From the NCBI GenBank assembly GCA_023415775.1, contig JAEZJM010000019.1:248001-312000 (forward strand): a stretch of 64,000 nt of DNA, written 5' to 3'. Below, piece after piece: positions 15,430 to 23,935 of this stretch. A program made the translations under genes and the position numbers. The notes below the pieces were generated by a model. The model saw nothing but the letters and a program-made list of their open reading frames with translations, had not been told where the DNA came from and did no database searches. Numbering within the stretch: position 1 is the first letter of the stretch; each line of letters starts with the position of its first letter. The stretch is from Bacillota bacterium. GTDB lineage: Bacteria > Bacillota > Negativicutes > Sporomusales > UBA7701.

Positions 15430-16640
15430 TCCCCCTCCCGGCCCGCGCCGCCGTCCGTCTTGCGCCTGACATCCGCGATAAACTGTTGCACGAACGGCCT
15501 CATCGTCCGCCGCCGCGCAGGCTCCTTCGGCTCCACGGGGATATCGGTATCCTTCATCTTCGGCACCTTCAGCTGACGCATCGTCGCGTAAAACTCCTCC
15601 TCAGGCATGCCGGTCGTTTCCAGGTAATAGTCGAGGGCGTCCGGGCGCTCCGCATCATGCTTGTTCGCCAGCGCGAAGCCTTCCTCGCGGGTCACCAGCC
15701 CGGTGCGCACATCCACACTGGCGTGGAAGGTCGCCCGGCCGTAGCCGCGCTTGAGATAACAGGTGAAGTCGTGGACGCCCGGCATCATGCACTCCGCGCT
15801 CTTGTAGCGCTTATACGTCCCCTCGATATCGACCTCTTTCCAGCCGTAGTTATCGCGGACGAACTCCGTCTGCCGCTCGTCGTCCCAGAAAATATAGTCG
15901 CCGAGATGGATGCCGTGCAGGCCGACCCGCTCGCACTCCTCCAGGGTGGGGATATTGAAGGGATACAGATCCCGCTCGGAGAGATAGCTGCACACCATCT
16001 CCGACGGCTTCAGCTTGGCGGACACCTTCGTAAAATACTCGCGGTCGAACTTCTTCACCGGATTGAAATACGAAGCCCGTCCCGAGGACTCGGCGATCGA
16101 CTCGCCCCAGATGAGCAGCGGGATGTTGAACTTCACCGCGATATGCAGCGGAAAGGCGCCCACCCCGGCGTGGCAGTGCCAGCAGGAATCGCCGATCCCC
16201 GACAGCGACCGGCGCGCCATCCGGTTCACCAGATCGCGGTTGGGGGTAAACATCATATGGTCGACATTAAACTGTTCGAGCGAATTCACCAGGTTATACC
16301 AGCCGATCTCGCTGTACCAGTTGTGGCTGAAAGTCACGGCCAGCGGCTTCATGCCGTAGACCTTTGTCAGCACATGGAGCTGGAAGGTGCTGTCCTTGCC
16401 GCCGCTGATGGGGATGATGCAGTCGTAATTGTTGCCCGCCTTGGCCTTGGCGTCCTCCAGCAGGCGCTTCAGCTCCTTCTCCCGCTCGACCCAGTTGATA
16501 TGGATCTTCTGCTCGGAAGACTGGCACGCCTGGCAGATACCCAGGTCGTCGAAAATAAGTCCCTCCTGCGTCTCCGGCATACAGCACCTGACGCAGTATT
16601 GCAGGTGGCCGAACCTGGGCTCAGTTTTGCCTGTCGTCAT
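15426..16640 (-). CDS. N-acetyl sugar amidotransferase (PseA/WbpG-like)
   Basis: PP-loop ATP pyrophosphatase of 404 residues with the SGGKDS motif (about 80-85). The family converts acetamido groups on nonulosonic or aminosugars to acetamidino groups (Campylobacter PseA, Pseudomonas WbpG). Several CxxC pairs near the N-terminus (YCVRCC, then CQACQ) suggest a zinc site. WbpG usually works with HisH/HisF-type ammonia suppliers, which are absent here; instead an amidase gene overlaps its stop codon. Its place in the Pse operon supports acetamidino-pseudaminic acid formation, as in Campylobacter flagellin. Confidence 0.88.
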   Translation of the reverse strand: MTTGKTEPRFGHLQYCVRCCMPETQEGLIFDDLGICQACQSSEQKIHINWVEREKELKRLLEDAKAKAGNNYDCIIPISGGKDSTFQLHVLTKVYGMKPLAVTFSHNWYSEIGWYNLVNSLEQFNVDHMMFTPNRDLVNRMARRSLSGIGDSCWHCHAGVGAFPLHIAVKFNIPLLIWGESIAESSGRASYFNPVKKFDREYFTKVSAKLKPSEMVCSYLSERDLYPFNIPTLEECERVGLHGIHLGDYIFWDDERQTEFVRDNYGWKEVDIEGTYKRYKSAECMMPGVHDFTCYLKRGYGRATFHASVDVRTGLVTREEGFALANKHDAERPDALDYYLETTGMPEEEFYATMRQLKVPKMKDTDIPVEPKEPARRRTMRPFVQQFIADVRRKTDGGAGREGE

Positions 16641-16673
16641 TGTCGCGGCTCCTTCCTTGTCTGATAGCGCTCA

Positions 16674-17585
16674 TCAACTGTCGAACAGCCGAATAATTTC
16701 CGGATAGGGCAGGGTCAGTTTTCTGCCGCCCGGCGGAATACATGAGAAGACCGTCCTGCCGGCCAGCAGCGCGATCACCATCGCCATGCTGTCGCAGCCC
16801 GTTACCCAGTCCGCCCAGGCGCAGTCGGCGGCCAGCGGCGCGCCGGCGCTCTCCGTAAGCGGCAAGGCGTCTGCAAATTTCGCGGTCACCGCCGCGTACT
16901 TGCCGGCGCTCTCCGCCGGATGAAGGCGGACGCGGACCTCTTCCACCGACACAGCCGCGCGGACGAGATACGCCAGATACCCAGCCAGCGCCTCGTACTC
17001 GGTGTAGCCCCAGTAATCGGCCCGGCCATATTGCATCGTCCGCGGCTCGCAGATATAAAGGACGCGCTTGCCGTCGCCGCGCCGGGGCGGCACAACGGCC
17101 TCCCTCACGGCCGCGACCGCGTCCACGAAATAGCGGTTTGGCTCCAGGATTACTGTCATACTTGGGAAGGTATCCCGCGCCAGGCGGTACGCGTGCTCGT
17201 CGCCCGCCCACAGCTCGTCGGGCAGCACCGTGGCGCCGTCCAGCACGAACCGCTCGCGGTAATTCGTCCAGTGGTCGAGATACGCGGCCACCCTCACCCC
17301 GGCCGCCTTCGCCGCCGCGATTGCCCGCCGCTCCAGGTCCGACCCCCAGCCAGTGCCGGTCAACACGCGGTCATAGCCCGCCACGGCGGCCAGAGCCTCT
17401 TCCGGGGCCGCCAGGGCGATATCGCCCAGCTTCGCCCGGAATACCTTCACCGCCGGCCCGGCCAACGCGAACACCACCCGGGAGTAGTCGCCCCCGGCGG
17501 CCTGCCGCAGCCAGGCGGCGACAACTTCGGCGCCGCCGGCGTCATGGGCGGCGACCAGCAGCCTACCGTCCGGCCAAAAACTCAT
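16674..17585 (-). CDS. Putative GT-B-like protein of the glycan cluster
   Basis: Protein of 303 residues not confidently recognised. It has Rossmann-like glycine-rich beginnings (LLVAAHDAGGAEVVAAWL), a middle YLDHWTNYRERF segment followed by LPDELWAGDEHA, and a C-terminal nucleotide-site-like RLHPAESAGKY. This ordering recalls GT-B or capsule-synthesis transferases and PseG-like proteins. It overlaps the GNAT gene by 23 bases, so it belongs to the operon. Candidate roles are sugar transfer or nucleotide-sugar hydrolysis; neither is proven. Confidence 0.6.
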   Translation of the reverse strand: MSFWPDGRLLVAAHDAGGAEVVAAWLRQAAGGDYSRVVFALAGPAVKVFRAKLGDIALAAPEEALAAVAGYDRVLTGTGWGSDLERRAIAAAKAAGVRVAAYLDHWTNYRERFVLDGATVLPDELWAGDEHAYRLARDTFPSMTVILEPNRYFVDAVAAVREAVVPPRRGDGKRVLYICEPRTMQYGRADYWGYTEYEALAGYLAYLVRAAVSVEEVRVRLHPAESAGKYAAVTAKFADALPLTESAGAPLAADCAWADWVTGCDSMAMVIALLAGRTVFSCIPPGGRKLTLPYPEIIRLFDS

Positions 17586-18123
17586 CCTTCAGCACCCCGT
17601 ATTCCCACACATCGGCGTACTCGCCGTTAAGATAAAGCGCCTGGCGGCGTACGCCCTCCCGCACCATGCCGAGGGCTTCGGCCAGCTTCTGCATGCCGGT
17701 GTTGCCGGCCGCCGTCCCGCAGTACACGCGGTGCAGATTGAGCTTCATAAACCCGTGGCGCAGCAGCAGCTCGCCCGCCTCGCGGGCGTAGCCCCTGCCC
17801 CAGAACTCCTTCTCGCCCATCAGCACCGCGAACTCGGCGCTGCGGTTGATATAATCGATGGCTTGGAGGCTCATGTTGCCGATATGGCGGCCACTCGCCA
17901 GGTCGACCACCGCCCACACCACCTTCGAGCGGTCGCCGGCCAGCGAGTCGATATAGGCCGTCAGCTCCGGCAGCCGCTTCGGGAAAGTGCCGTGGGAATT
18001 ATAGCGGCAGACCTCGGCGTCGCGGAACCAGCGGGGGTAGCCTCCCTCCAGGTCGGCCCGTTCCAGGGCGCGCACGCCCAGCCGGTCCGTCCAGTAGATA
18101 AAGCAATTGTCGGCCGCCGTCAT
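17563..18123 (-). CDS. GNAT acetyltransferase (RimJ/RimL-like; PseH candidate)
   Basis: Acetyltransferase of 186 residues with the acetyl-CoA loop in EFWGRGYAREAGELLL and the later AAGNTGMQKLAEALGM segment. The ATG at 18123 is chosen because GGAGG is seven bases upstream and ATGA overlaps the aminotransferase stop. In pseudaminic acid synthesis PseH acetylates the 4-amino group before PseG acts, and this is the only GNAT gene in the cluster, so it could fill that role. Its distance from pseB-pseC and its position beside a second aminotransferase instead favour action on the tailoring amine. Confidence 0.82.
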   Translation of the reverse strand: MTAADNCFIYWTDRLGVRALERADLEGGYPRWFRDAEVCRYNSHGTFPKRLPELTAYIDSLAGDRSKVVWAVVDLASGRHIGNMSLQAIDYINRSAEFAVLMGEKEFWGRGYAREAGELLLRHGFMKLNLHRVYCGTAAGNTGMQKLAEALGMVREGVRRQALYLNGEYADVWEYGVLKDEFLAGR

Positions 18124-19397
18124 CGCAGTCCCTCCATGCCGCGCCACACCTTGCGGAAAGCGCTGATAACCAGGTCTGTCTCCTCGTCCGCATACTCGTG
18201 CAGGCAGGGCTGCAGGCCGATCATCGCCGACCCGTGCAGCCGCTCCGCTACCGGGCAGATGCCCTTCTCGTAGGACACGTTCCCCTTATAGATCTCCGGC
18301 ACCCAGGGGAAGCCCTTGGCGCCGTAAGCGATCTTGCGCTGGTAAATGGGGAGGAGGTGGATATTGGTATAGCCGCGCATCACCCCCGGCACCCCTTCAG
18401 CCCTAAGAGCCTCGATCAGCCGGTCGCGGGGCACGCCGAGCACAGCCTCGTCGACCGTCAGCGCGTATACGTAATAAACATGAGTGCAGTCCTTTTGGAC
18501 CACCGGCGTCTTCAGGCCGGCCAGCCCGGCCAGCTCCTCGGTCAGTCGCTGGCCGACCGCGCTCTTGGACGCCGCCAGGCGCTTGAGCTTCTTCAGTTGC
18601 TCCAGGCCGATGGCGGCCTCGATCTCGCCCATGCGGAAGTTGAAGCCCACCAGGTTGGTCAGGTTGTCGAGCTCTTTGCCGGCGGCCACCGCCTCGGCGT
18701 GATTGCGGATGAGCTGCATCCTTTCTGCCAGCGCCGGGTCGTTCGTCACGCACATGCCGCCCTCGCCGGTGTGGATATGCTTGTGGTAGTTGAAGCTGAA
18801 CACGCCGATGTCGGCGACCGTGCCGACGTAGCGGCCGCGGTAAAAGGCGCCCGGCGCCTGGGCGGCGTCCTCGACCACCTTGAGCCTGTATTTGCGAGCG
18901 ATCGCCATGATCGCGTCCAGGTCGGCCGCCTGGCCGAAAATATCGGGCACCACGATCGCCTTCGTCAGCGGCGTGATGTTCTTTTCAATGCTGGCAGGGT
19001 CGAGGTTGAAGGTGTCGGCGTCGATATCGGCGAACACCGGCACCGCGTTCCAGACGAGGATGGCGGTCGCCGACGCCGACATCGTCCAGGGGCTGACGAT
19101 CACCTCGTCGCCCGGTTCGATGCCGATCGCCCCCAGGGCCGCCATCAGCCCGGACGTCGCCGAGTTGACCGACACGGCGTGGCTGACGCCGAAATAATCC
19201 GCCCAGGCCGCCTCGAACTCCTTCACCTTGACGCCGCCGTAAAAATCCTCCGACCAAGCGCCGATGAACTTCGACAACACCCCGCTCTCGACCACCGCCT
19301 TGGCGGCCGCGGGCTCCTCCGGCCCGTACGGGTTGTAGCGCTTGAATTCGCGGGCGATCGTCTTCGGACCGCCCAATAGAGCAAGTTTATCGCTCAC
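18120..19397 (-). CDS. DegT/DnrJ/EryC1/StrS aminotransferase
   Basis: PLP-dependent sugar aminotransferase of 425 residues. It begins with the LALLGGPKT motif common in StrS/StsC-type members. The PLP lysine lies in FSFNYHKHIHTGEGG, and VEDAAQAPGA holds the aspartate that pairs with the pyridine nitrogen. It follows the Gfo/Idh gene with no gap. The pair could oxidise a sugar hydroxyl and then aminate the ketone. It is distinct from the PseC-type enzyme at 24664-25827, so the operon encodes two amination steps. Confidence 0.9.
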   Translation of the reverse strand: MSDKLALLGGPKTIAREFKRYNPYGPEEPAAAKAVVESGVLSKFIGAWSEDFYGGVKVKEFEAAWADYFGVSHAVSVNSATSGLMAALGAIGIEPGDEVIVSPWTMSASATAILVWNAVPVFADIDADTFNLDPASIEKNITPLTKAIVVPDIFGQAADLDAIMAIARKYRLKVVEDAAQAPGAFYRGRYVGTVADIGVFSFNYHKHIHTGEGGMCVTNDPALAERMQLIRNHAEAVAAGKELDNLTNLVGFNFRMGEIEAAIGLEQLKKLKRLAASKSAVGQRLTEELAGLAGLKTPVVQKDCTHVYYVYALTVDEAVLGVPRDRLIEALRAEGVPGVMRGYTNIHLLPIYQRKIAYGAKGFPWVPEIYKGNVSYEKGICPVAERLHGSAMIGLQPCLHEYADEETDLVISAFRKVWRGMEGLR

Positions 19398-20372
19398 TTA
19401 TCTCGCCTCCCTGCAAAGTTCCCTGACAGCCTCCACCGCCGCCAGCGTCGCCAGCGCCGTTTCACCCGTGGAGGCGAGCGGCGCGCCGCCGTCGAGCGCC
19501 CGGTAAAGGGCTTCGGTCACGTGGGCCTGGTAGCGGTAAAAGTCGGTCGCGATCTCCGTCCCGCGCTCCGCCAGCACCGTATAGCCGGGGAAAGTGGGGT
19601 GGGGGACGGTGGTGCGGACGCTGATCCGCGCCCCGCCATTCTCATAATTGACGCACCCGCCGGTGCCCAGCAGCGCGATCTCCTTCACCGAGAAGCACGC
19701 CTCGCGGCCGGCCAGAAAATAGACATCGACAGCCCCGAAAGACAGCCGGAAATCCGGCTCCGGGTCGGGGCCCGGCTCGGTTCCCGGGCTCAGCAGCCTG
19801 ACAGCCGTGACCGGCCCGAGGAGGAAAATCAGCAGATCGATGAAATGCGATCCGTTGTTGGCGAGGCCCTTGGAATACCACACCGTGCCCTTGTATATCT
19901 CCCCGCAGCAGCCGGCGGCGAGCGCCGCCTTCAGGGCCAGCACGCCCGGCTCGAACCGCCGGATATAATTGACCAGCAGCAGCGTGCCCTTATCCTTCGC
20001 CAGAGCCGTAATCGCCGCCGCATCCCGCAGCGTGCCGCCCAGCGGCTTCTCGGCCAGCACCGCCCGCGGCCCATAAGCCATAACTTCCTCGAAAACCTCG
20101 CGGTGGCGGGCGGTCGGCACCGCCACTGACACCACCTCCGGCCGGCAGGCGGCCATCAGCTCGCCGACCGTCGCGAAGGCCGGGCGGCCATACTTGGCCG
20201 TGAAGCGCTCGCGGGCCGCCGCGCTGTCGTCCACCCCCGCCGCCAGCTCGAAGCCGGGGTGGCAATGGAACCCGGCGGCATGGGTCAGAACGCGCGAATC
20301 ATCGGCGGCGTCGTAGTCGTACCCCAGGCCGATGCCGCCCAGGCCCACGACCGCCGCCTTGTACCTATTCAT
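19398..20372 (-). CDS. Gfo/Idh/MocA family oxidoreductase
   Basis: NAD(P)-dependent sugar oxidoreductase of 324 residues. The N-terminal Rossmann motif VVGLGGIGLGY is at about 8-18. The EKPL motif (about 112-115), whose lysine is catalytic in the family, and a later NNGSHFIDLL with the catalytic-site histidine are present. It overlaps the upstream cytidylyltransferase gene by eight bases and abuts the DegT aminotransferase gene, suggesting a dehydrogenase-aminotransferase pair. The oxidised substrate is not determinable. Confidence 0.88.
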   Translation of the reverse strand: MNRYKAAVVGLGGIGLGYDYDAADDSRVLTHAAGFHCHPGFELAAGVDDSAAARERFTAKYGRPAFATVGELMAACRPEVVSVAVPTARHREVFEEVMAYGPRAVLAEKPLGGTLRDAAAITALAKDKGTLLLVNYIRRFEPGVLALKAALAAGCCGEIYKGTVWYSKGLANNGSHFIDLLIFLLGPVTAVRLLSPGTEPGPDPEPDFRLSFGAVDVYFLAGREACFSVKEIALLGTGGCVNYENGGARISVRTTVPHPTFPGYTVLAERGTEIATDFYRYQAHVTEALYRALDGGAPLASTGETALATLAAVEAVRELCREAR

Positions 20373-21102
20373 GGAGGCCCTTCCGCCTTACCGCCCGGTT
20401 GAGCTCCACCCATTCGGGATGTACATCCTCCAGCAGGCGGATGACCTCGCGGCAGCCGAACAGCCGGTCGGGGGCGAAATATTCGATGATCTTCTTCAAC
20501 AGCTCGTAGTCGGCCCGCTCGTCGAGGGTCAGGCCTAGCTCGGGCCAGTCCATATCGGGGGAGGCGACCAGGTGGAGCTGGGGGAAAATATCGGGGTTGA
20601 GGCGCATGTGGCGGCTGACGTGTTCGCGGTCGAGCGGCTCCTCGGTCATGGCGAACGACTTCTTCAGCGTATCCAGGCGGAAGACCTGGGTATCCATGCC
20701 CACAGGATAGGAGCGCACCTGGACGTTGCTGGCGTATGCGCACGGGTTGTTCAGAAACAGCCTGACCGTCTGCTCGACGACCTGCGGATCGATGATCGGA
20801 CAGTCGCCGGTTATCTCGACAACGATATCGGCGTCCACCGATTCCGCCGCGCCGATCACCCGCGCCATCACGTCCTCCTCGCTGCCGCGGAAACAGGCCA
20901 CTCCTTGGGCCGCGGCGTAAGCGGCCAGCACGTCGTCCTGGGTGTTGACCGTCGTCGCCACCACGATAGCGTCCAGGGACGGCGCCTTCTTCAGGCGTCC
21001 GATAAGGTGTCCGAGCATCGGCAGGCCGTCAGCCTCCAGCAGCACCTTCCCCGGCAGGCGGGACGAAGTCATGCGGGCCTCAATCGTTGCGACAATCTTC
21101 AT
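20365..21102 (-). CDS. SpsF-type cytidylyltransferase (second copy)
   Basis: Nucleotidyltransferase of 245 residues with the IEARMTSSRLPGKVL signature near the N-terminus and ITGDCPIIDP (about 95-104), the metal-binding acidic motif. These are features of SpsF/PseF-like CMP-sugar synthetases. It is clearly paralogous to the 23936-24667 protein but diverged. Two such enzymes in one operon suggest activation of two different acidic sugars, or that one has shifted substrate. Its start follows the pseI-like gene by 43 bases. Confidence 0.85.
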   Translation of the reverse strand: MKIVATIEARMTSSRLPGKVLLEADGLPMLGHLIGRLKKAPSLDAIVVATTVNTQDDVLAAYAAAQGVACFRGSEEDVMARVIGAAESVDADIVVEITGDCPIIDPQVVEQTVRLFLNNPCAYASNVQVRSYPVGMDTQVFRLDTLKKSFAMTEEPLDREHVSRHMRLNPDIFPQLHLVASPDMDWPELGLTLDERADYELLKKIIEYFAPDRLFGCREVIRLLEDVHPEWVELNRAVRRKGLHE

Positions 21103-21145
21103 GGCGCACCCCTTTTAGAAAAAATATCGCGCAGCCGCGGCCCCG

Positions 21146-22201
21146 TCAGCGGAGGCAGTCCCAGGTCAGCGGCGTGCCCTTTGCCAGGTCGCGGCCGGCC
21201 TGGCGGCCGATAACCAGATCGTAATACTTCGGCGCCAGCCCGTAACCGGGCCGGATGCAGCGGATATTGTCGGCGGTCAGCATCTCGCCGGCCTTGATAT
21301 CGCGGGCCACATACAGCGACCGCCGGAAGCGGCGCGAGCTCTCCTCGCTCGCCGACAGGCCGTAGCTCACCTGCCCCAGGCTCAGCCAGGCCCGCTCCGT
21401 CTCGACGGCCAGGGCCGCCAACTCGGCCGGCTCGAGGGAAAAGGCCGAATCGACGCCGCCGTCGGCGCGGCTGAGGGTAAAATGCTTCTCGATCACCGTC
21501 GCTCCCAGGGCCACCGAAGCGACGGCCGCGCCGATCCCCATCGTGTGGTCGGACAGCCCCGTCTGGCAGCCGAACAGGTCGCGCATATGGGGAATTGTCA
21601 GGATGTTCGAATTCTCGGGGGTCGCCGGGTAACTGCTTGTGCACTTGAGGAGAATGATATCGCCGCTGCCGGCGTCGCGCAGCGTCCGCACAGCCTCGTC
21701 CAGCTCAGCGAGCGACGCCATGCCGGTCGACACTATCACCGGCTTGCCGAGCGAGCCCACCTTGCGGAGCAGAGGGATGTCGCTATTCTCGAACGAAGCG
21801 ATCTTATAGCAGGGTACATCCAGCTCCTCGAGGAAATCGACCGACGACGCGTCGAACGGCGTGCTGAACCCGACCATCCCCAGCTCGCGGCACAGGTCGA
21901 GGATGGGCTTGTGCCACTCCCACGGCGTATAAGCCTGCTGATAAAGGCTGTACAGGCTGTTGCCCTTCCACAGGCTGTTGCTGTCGCGGATGACGAAATC
22001 GTCCCGGTCGGTCACGTCGAGGGTCATGGTATCGGCGGTATATGTCTGGATCTTCAGGCCGTCCGCCCCCGCCCGGGCGGCGGCGCGCACTATCTCCAGG
22101 GCCCGGTCCAGCGACTGGTTGTGGTTGCCGGACATCTCGGCCACGATGAAAGGCTTGTGGCCCGCGCCGATCTTCCGGCCGGCGATGGTAACGTCGTTCA
22201 T
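21146..22201 (-). CDS. pseI: Pseudaminic acid synthase (NeuB family)
   Basis: Condenses phosphoenolpyruvate with 2,4-diacetamido-2,4,6-trideoxy-L-altrose to give pseudaminic acid. The 351-residue protein has the NeuB barrel with PFIVAEMSGNHNQSLDRAL at the start, KIQTYTADT, and a later LKCTSSYPATPE and LSDHTMGIGAAVASVALGA, metal- and PEP-site segments. A C-terminal SAF antifreeze-like domain follows (about 290-350: SLYVARDIKAGEML). The AEMSGNHN start is typical of PseI rather than sialic acid synthases. It starts four bases after the pseG-fusion stop. Confidence 0.92.
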   Translation of the reverse strand: MNDVTIAGRKIGAGHKPFIVAEMSGNHNQSLDRALEIVRAAARAGADGLKIQTYTADTMTLDVTDRDDFVIRDSNSLWKGNSLYSLYQQAYTPWEWHKPILDLCRELGMVGFSTPFDASSVDFLEELDVPCYKIASFENSDIPLLRKVGSLGKPVIVSTGMASLAELDEAVRTLRDAGSGDIILLKCTSSYPATPENSNILTIPHMRDLFGCQTGLSDHTMGIGAAVASVALGATVIEKHFTLSRADGGVDSAFSLEPAELAALAVETERAWLSLGQVSYGLSASEESSRRFRRSLYVARDIKAGEMLTADNIRCIRPGYGLAPKYYDLVIGRQAGRDLAKGTPLTWDCLR

Positions 22202-22205
22202 CTCG

Positions 22206-23933
22206 TCACTCCCTGTCGCGATATATCTTCACGATGTATTTGCAGCCATTGTGCTCGAACCAGGCCGGATAGGCCTCGTTGTCGACCGCCCGCAGCAGAT
22301 TGAACTGCGCGGCCAATGGCTTAGAAACGTCAAGTTTGCTGTCGGCCGGCGTCCGCTTGCGGTAGAAGCTGGGCTCGCCCTCCTGGGGGGTACGCCCGGC
22401 GACGATATCGGGATATTCGTCGGCGAACCGCAGGCACAGCCTGATTGTCGCCGCCGCCAGGGCGGGCTTCATTTCGGCCATAAGCTCGCAGCCGGTGAAT
22501 TCGAGCGTCTCGGCGGCATAGATGTCGCCGCGGTCCAGCTCTGGCGCCGCCTCGAACATCGTCACCGGGATGCTGTTGACCCCGGCGGCGATCTGCCAGT
22601 TGAACGGCGACCAGCCCCGTCCCTTTGGCAAGGCGCTGGCGTGGACGACGATATTGTGGCGGTTTTTCGCCAGGACGGCCGGCGGAGCGATCTCCCCGCA
22701 GCCGAGCAGGAAGACCCAGTCGCCGGCGGGGATGTCCTTCACCTTGTGGACCCAGCCGACAGTGTGGCCCCGCGCCTCAAAAGCGGCGGCCAGCGCCGGG
22801 ATGCGGTCGTTCATCCAGTATTTGGCGTCTGTAACGATTGTAATTTTATACTTGGCAAAGCCCAAAGCTCTTACCACCCTTTCCGTGCCGTAGCCGTCGA
22901 CTAGCTTGGCGGCTTGGGCGGACATGCTCCTTACCGCCGCCGGGGCGGCGAGCAGCTTGCTGAGCGCGGCCGCGATATCGCCGGCGCTTACGTCTTCCGC
23001 CTTCCCCAGGTAAAGCAGCGCGCCCGCGTCCGCCGCGGCGGCTGCGATCGGCTCCTGGTTGGCGGCGAGGGAGGTGCAGATGGCGGGCAGGCCCAGCGCG
23101 CAGCGCTCCCAGGTGGCTGTCCCGCAGCCGCCGATCGCCAGGTCGGCCCCGGCCATCAGCGCGGCCATCGCCGTCGTCTGACGGTGGACAGTCGCCCCCG
23201 GCAGTTTGGCGCACAGCTTTTCAATCGCCTCGCCGTGCGGGTTGCCGGCCCCCAGCACCACATCCACATTCAAGTCGGCGCATGTCAGCGCGATTGCCGT
23301 CAGCGCCTTGCCGGTCTCGTTACCCTCGTCGCCGCCGCCGAAAAACACCAGCAGGCGGCGGACAGCGCCGTCGCGCCGCCCCAGCCCGCTGCGGAGGGCG
23401 GCGAACTCGGGGCGGAGGAGCGTGTAATCGGTGCCGAGCAGCAGCGTACATGCGGCGGGCGTCAGTGCCCGGTATTCGCGCGGCGGATCGCCGGCAAGGT
23501 TTTGGTCTAGCAGGAAATCGCAGTCGTGGCGGCGGTTGCCGAGATCGTCGATCGCCAGAAGCCTTCCGGCCAGAGGGTTCATTTTCTTTTCCCAGCGCTC
23601 GTCAAGCGCGTAGTGGTCGACCACCAGCAGCTCGACCGGTCCGATGGCCGCCAATATCGCGGCCGTCTCGGCGGCGTCCGTCTCCCGCGGCGCGCCCAGC
23701 AGGCGTTCGTACTCGTCCGCATCGTCGGCGACCGGGTGGGGGAGGAGGGTATGCACCGCGTAGTTCCGGCCGGTCACGGCGGCGATAATGTTGCCCGGCA
23801 GGTCGCGGCAGACGAACGAAACGGCGTAGCCGCGCCCGGCGAGGGCGTCGGCCAGCGTCAGGCACCGCATAATATGGCCGCTGCCGAGAGCGGTCGACGA
23901 ATCGGCGCGGAAGACCGCCTGCTTGCTGGTCAC
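22206..23933 (-). CDS. pseG: PseG UDP-sugar hydrolase fused to a formyltransferase domain
   Basis: Bifunctional protein of 575 residues. Residues 1-350 match PseG, which removes UDP from UDP-2,4-diacetamido-2,4,6-trideoxy-L-altrose: FRADSSTALGSGHIMRCL, VVDHYALD, FFGGGDEGN and GGCGTATWERCALG. Residues about 355-570 form a formyltransferase-like domain with HASALPKGRGWSPFNWQ, including the catalytic-type His. Such N10-formyl-tetrahydrofolate enzymes formylate an amino group. The fusion suggests an N-formyl pseudaminic acid variant. The domain junction is continuous with no frameshift. Confidence 0.88.
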   Translation of the reverse strand: MTSKQAVFRADSSTALGSGHIMRCLTLADALAGRGYAVSFVCRDLPGNIIAAVTGRNYAVHTLLPHPVADDADEYERLLGAPRETDAAETAAILAAIGPVELLVVDHYALDERWEKKMNPLAGRLLAIDDLGNRRHDCDFLLDQNLAGDPPREYRALTPAACTLLLGTDYTLLRPEFAALRSGLGRRDGAVRRLLVFFGGGDEGNETGKALTAIALTCADLNVDVVLGAGNPHGEAIEKLCAKLPGATVHRQTTAMAALMAGADLAIGGCGTATWERCALGLPAICTSLAANQEPIAAAAADAGALLYLGKAEDVSAGDIAAALSKLLAAPAAVRSMSAQAAKLVDGYGTERVVRALGFAKYKITIVTDAKYWMNDRIPALAAAFEARGHTVGWVHKVKDIPAGDWVFLLGCGEIAPPAVLAKNRHNIVVHASALPKGRGWSPFNWQIAAGVNSIPVTMFEAAPELDRGDIYAAETLEFTGCELMAEMKPALAAATIRLCLRFADEYPDIVAGRTPQEGEPSFYRKRTPADSKLDVSKPLAAQFNLLRAVDNEAYPAWFEHNGCKYIVKIYRDRE

Positions 23934-23935
23934 AT

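Noticed and set aside
13780..15576. 598-codon plus-strand frame opposite the amidase
   Set aside because: Arg/Gly-rich translation without domains; it mirrors the amidase and PP-loop genes, which have clear motifs.
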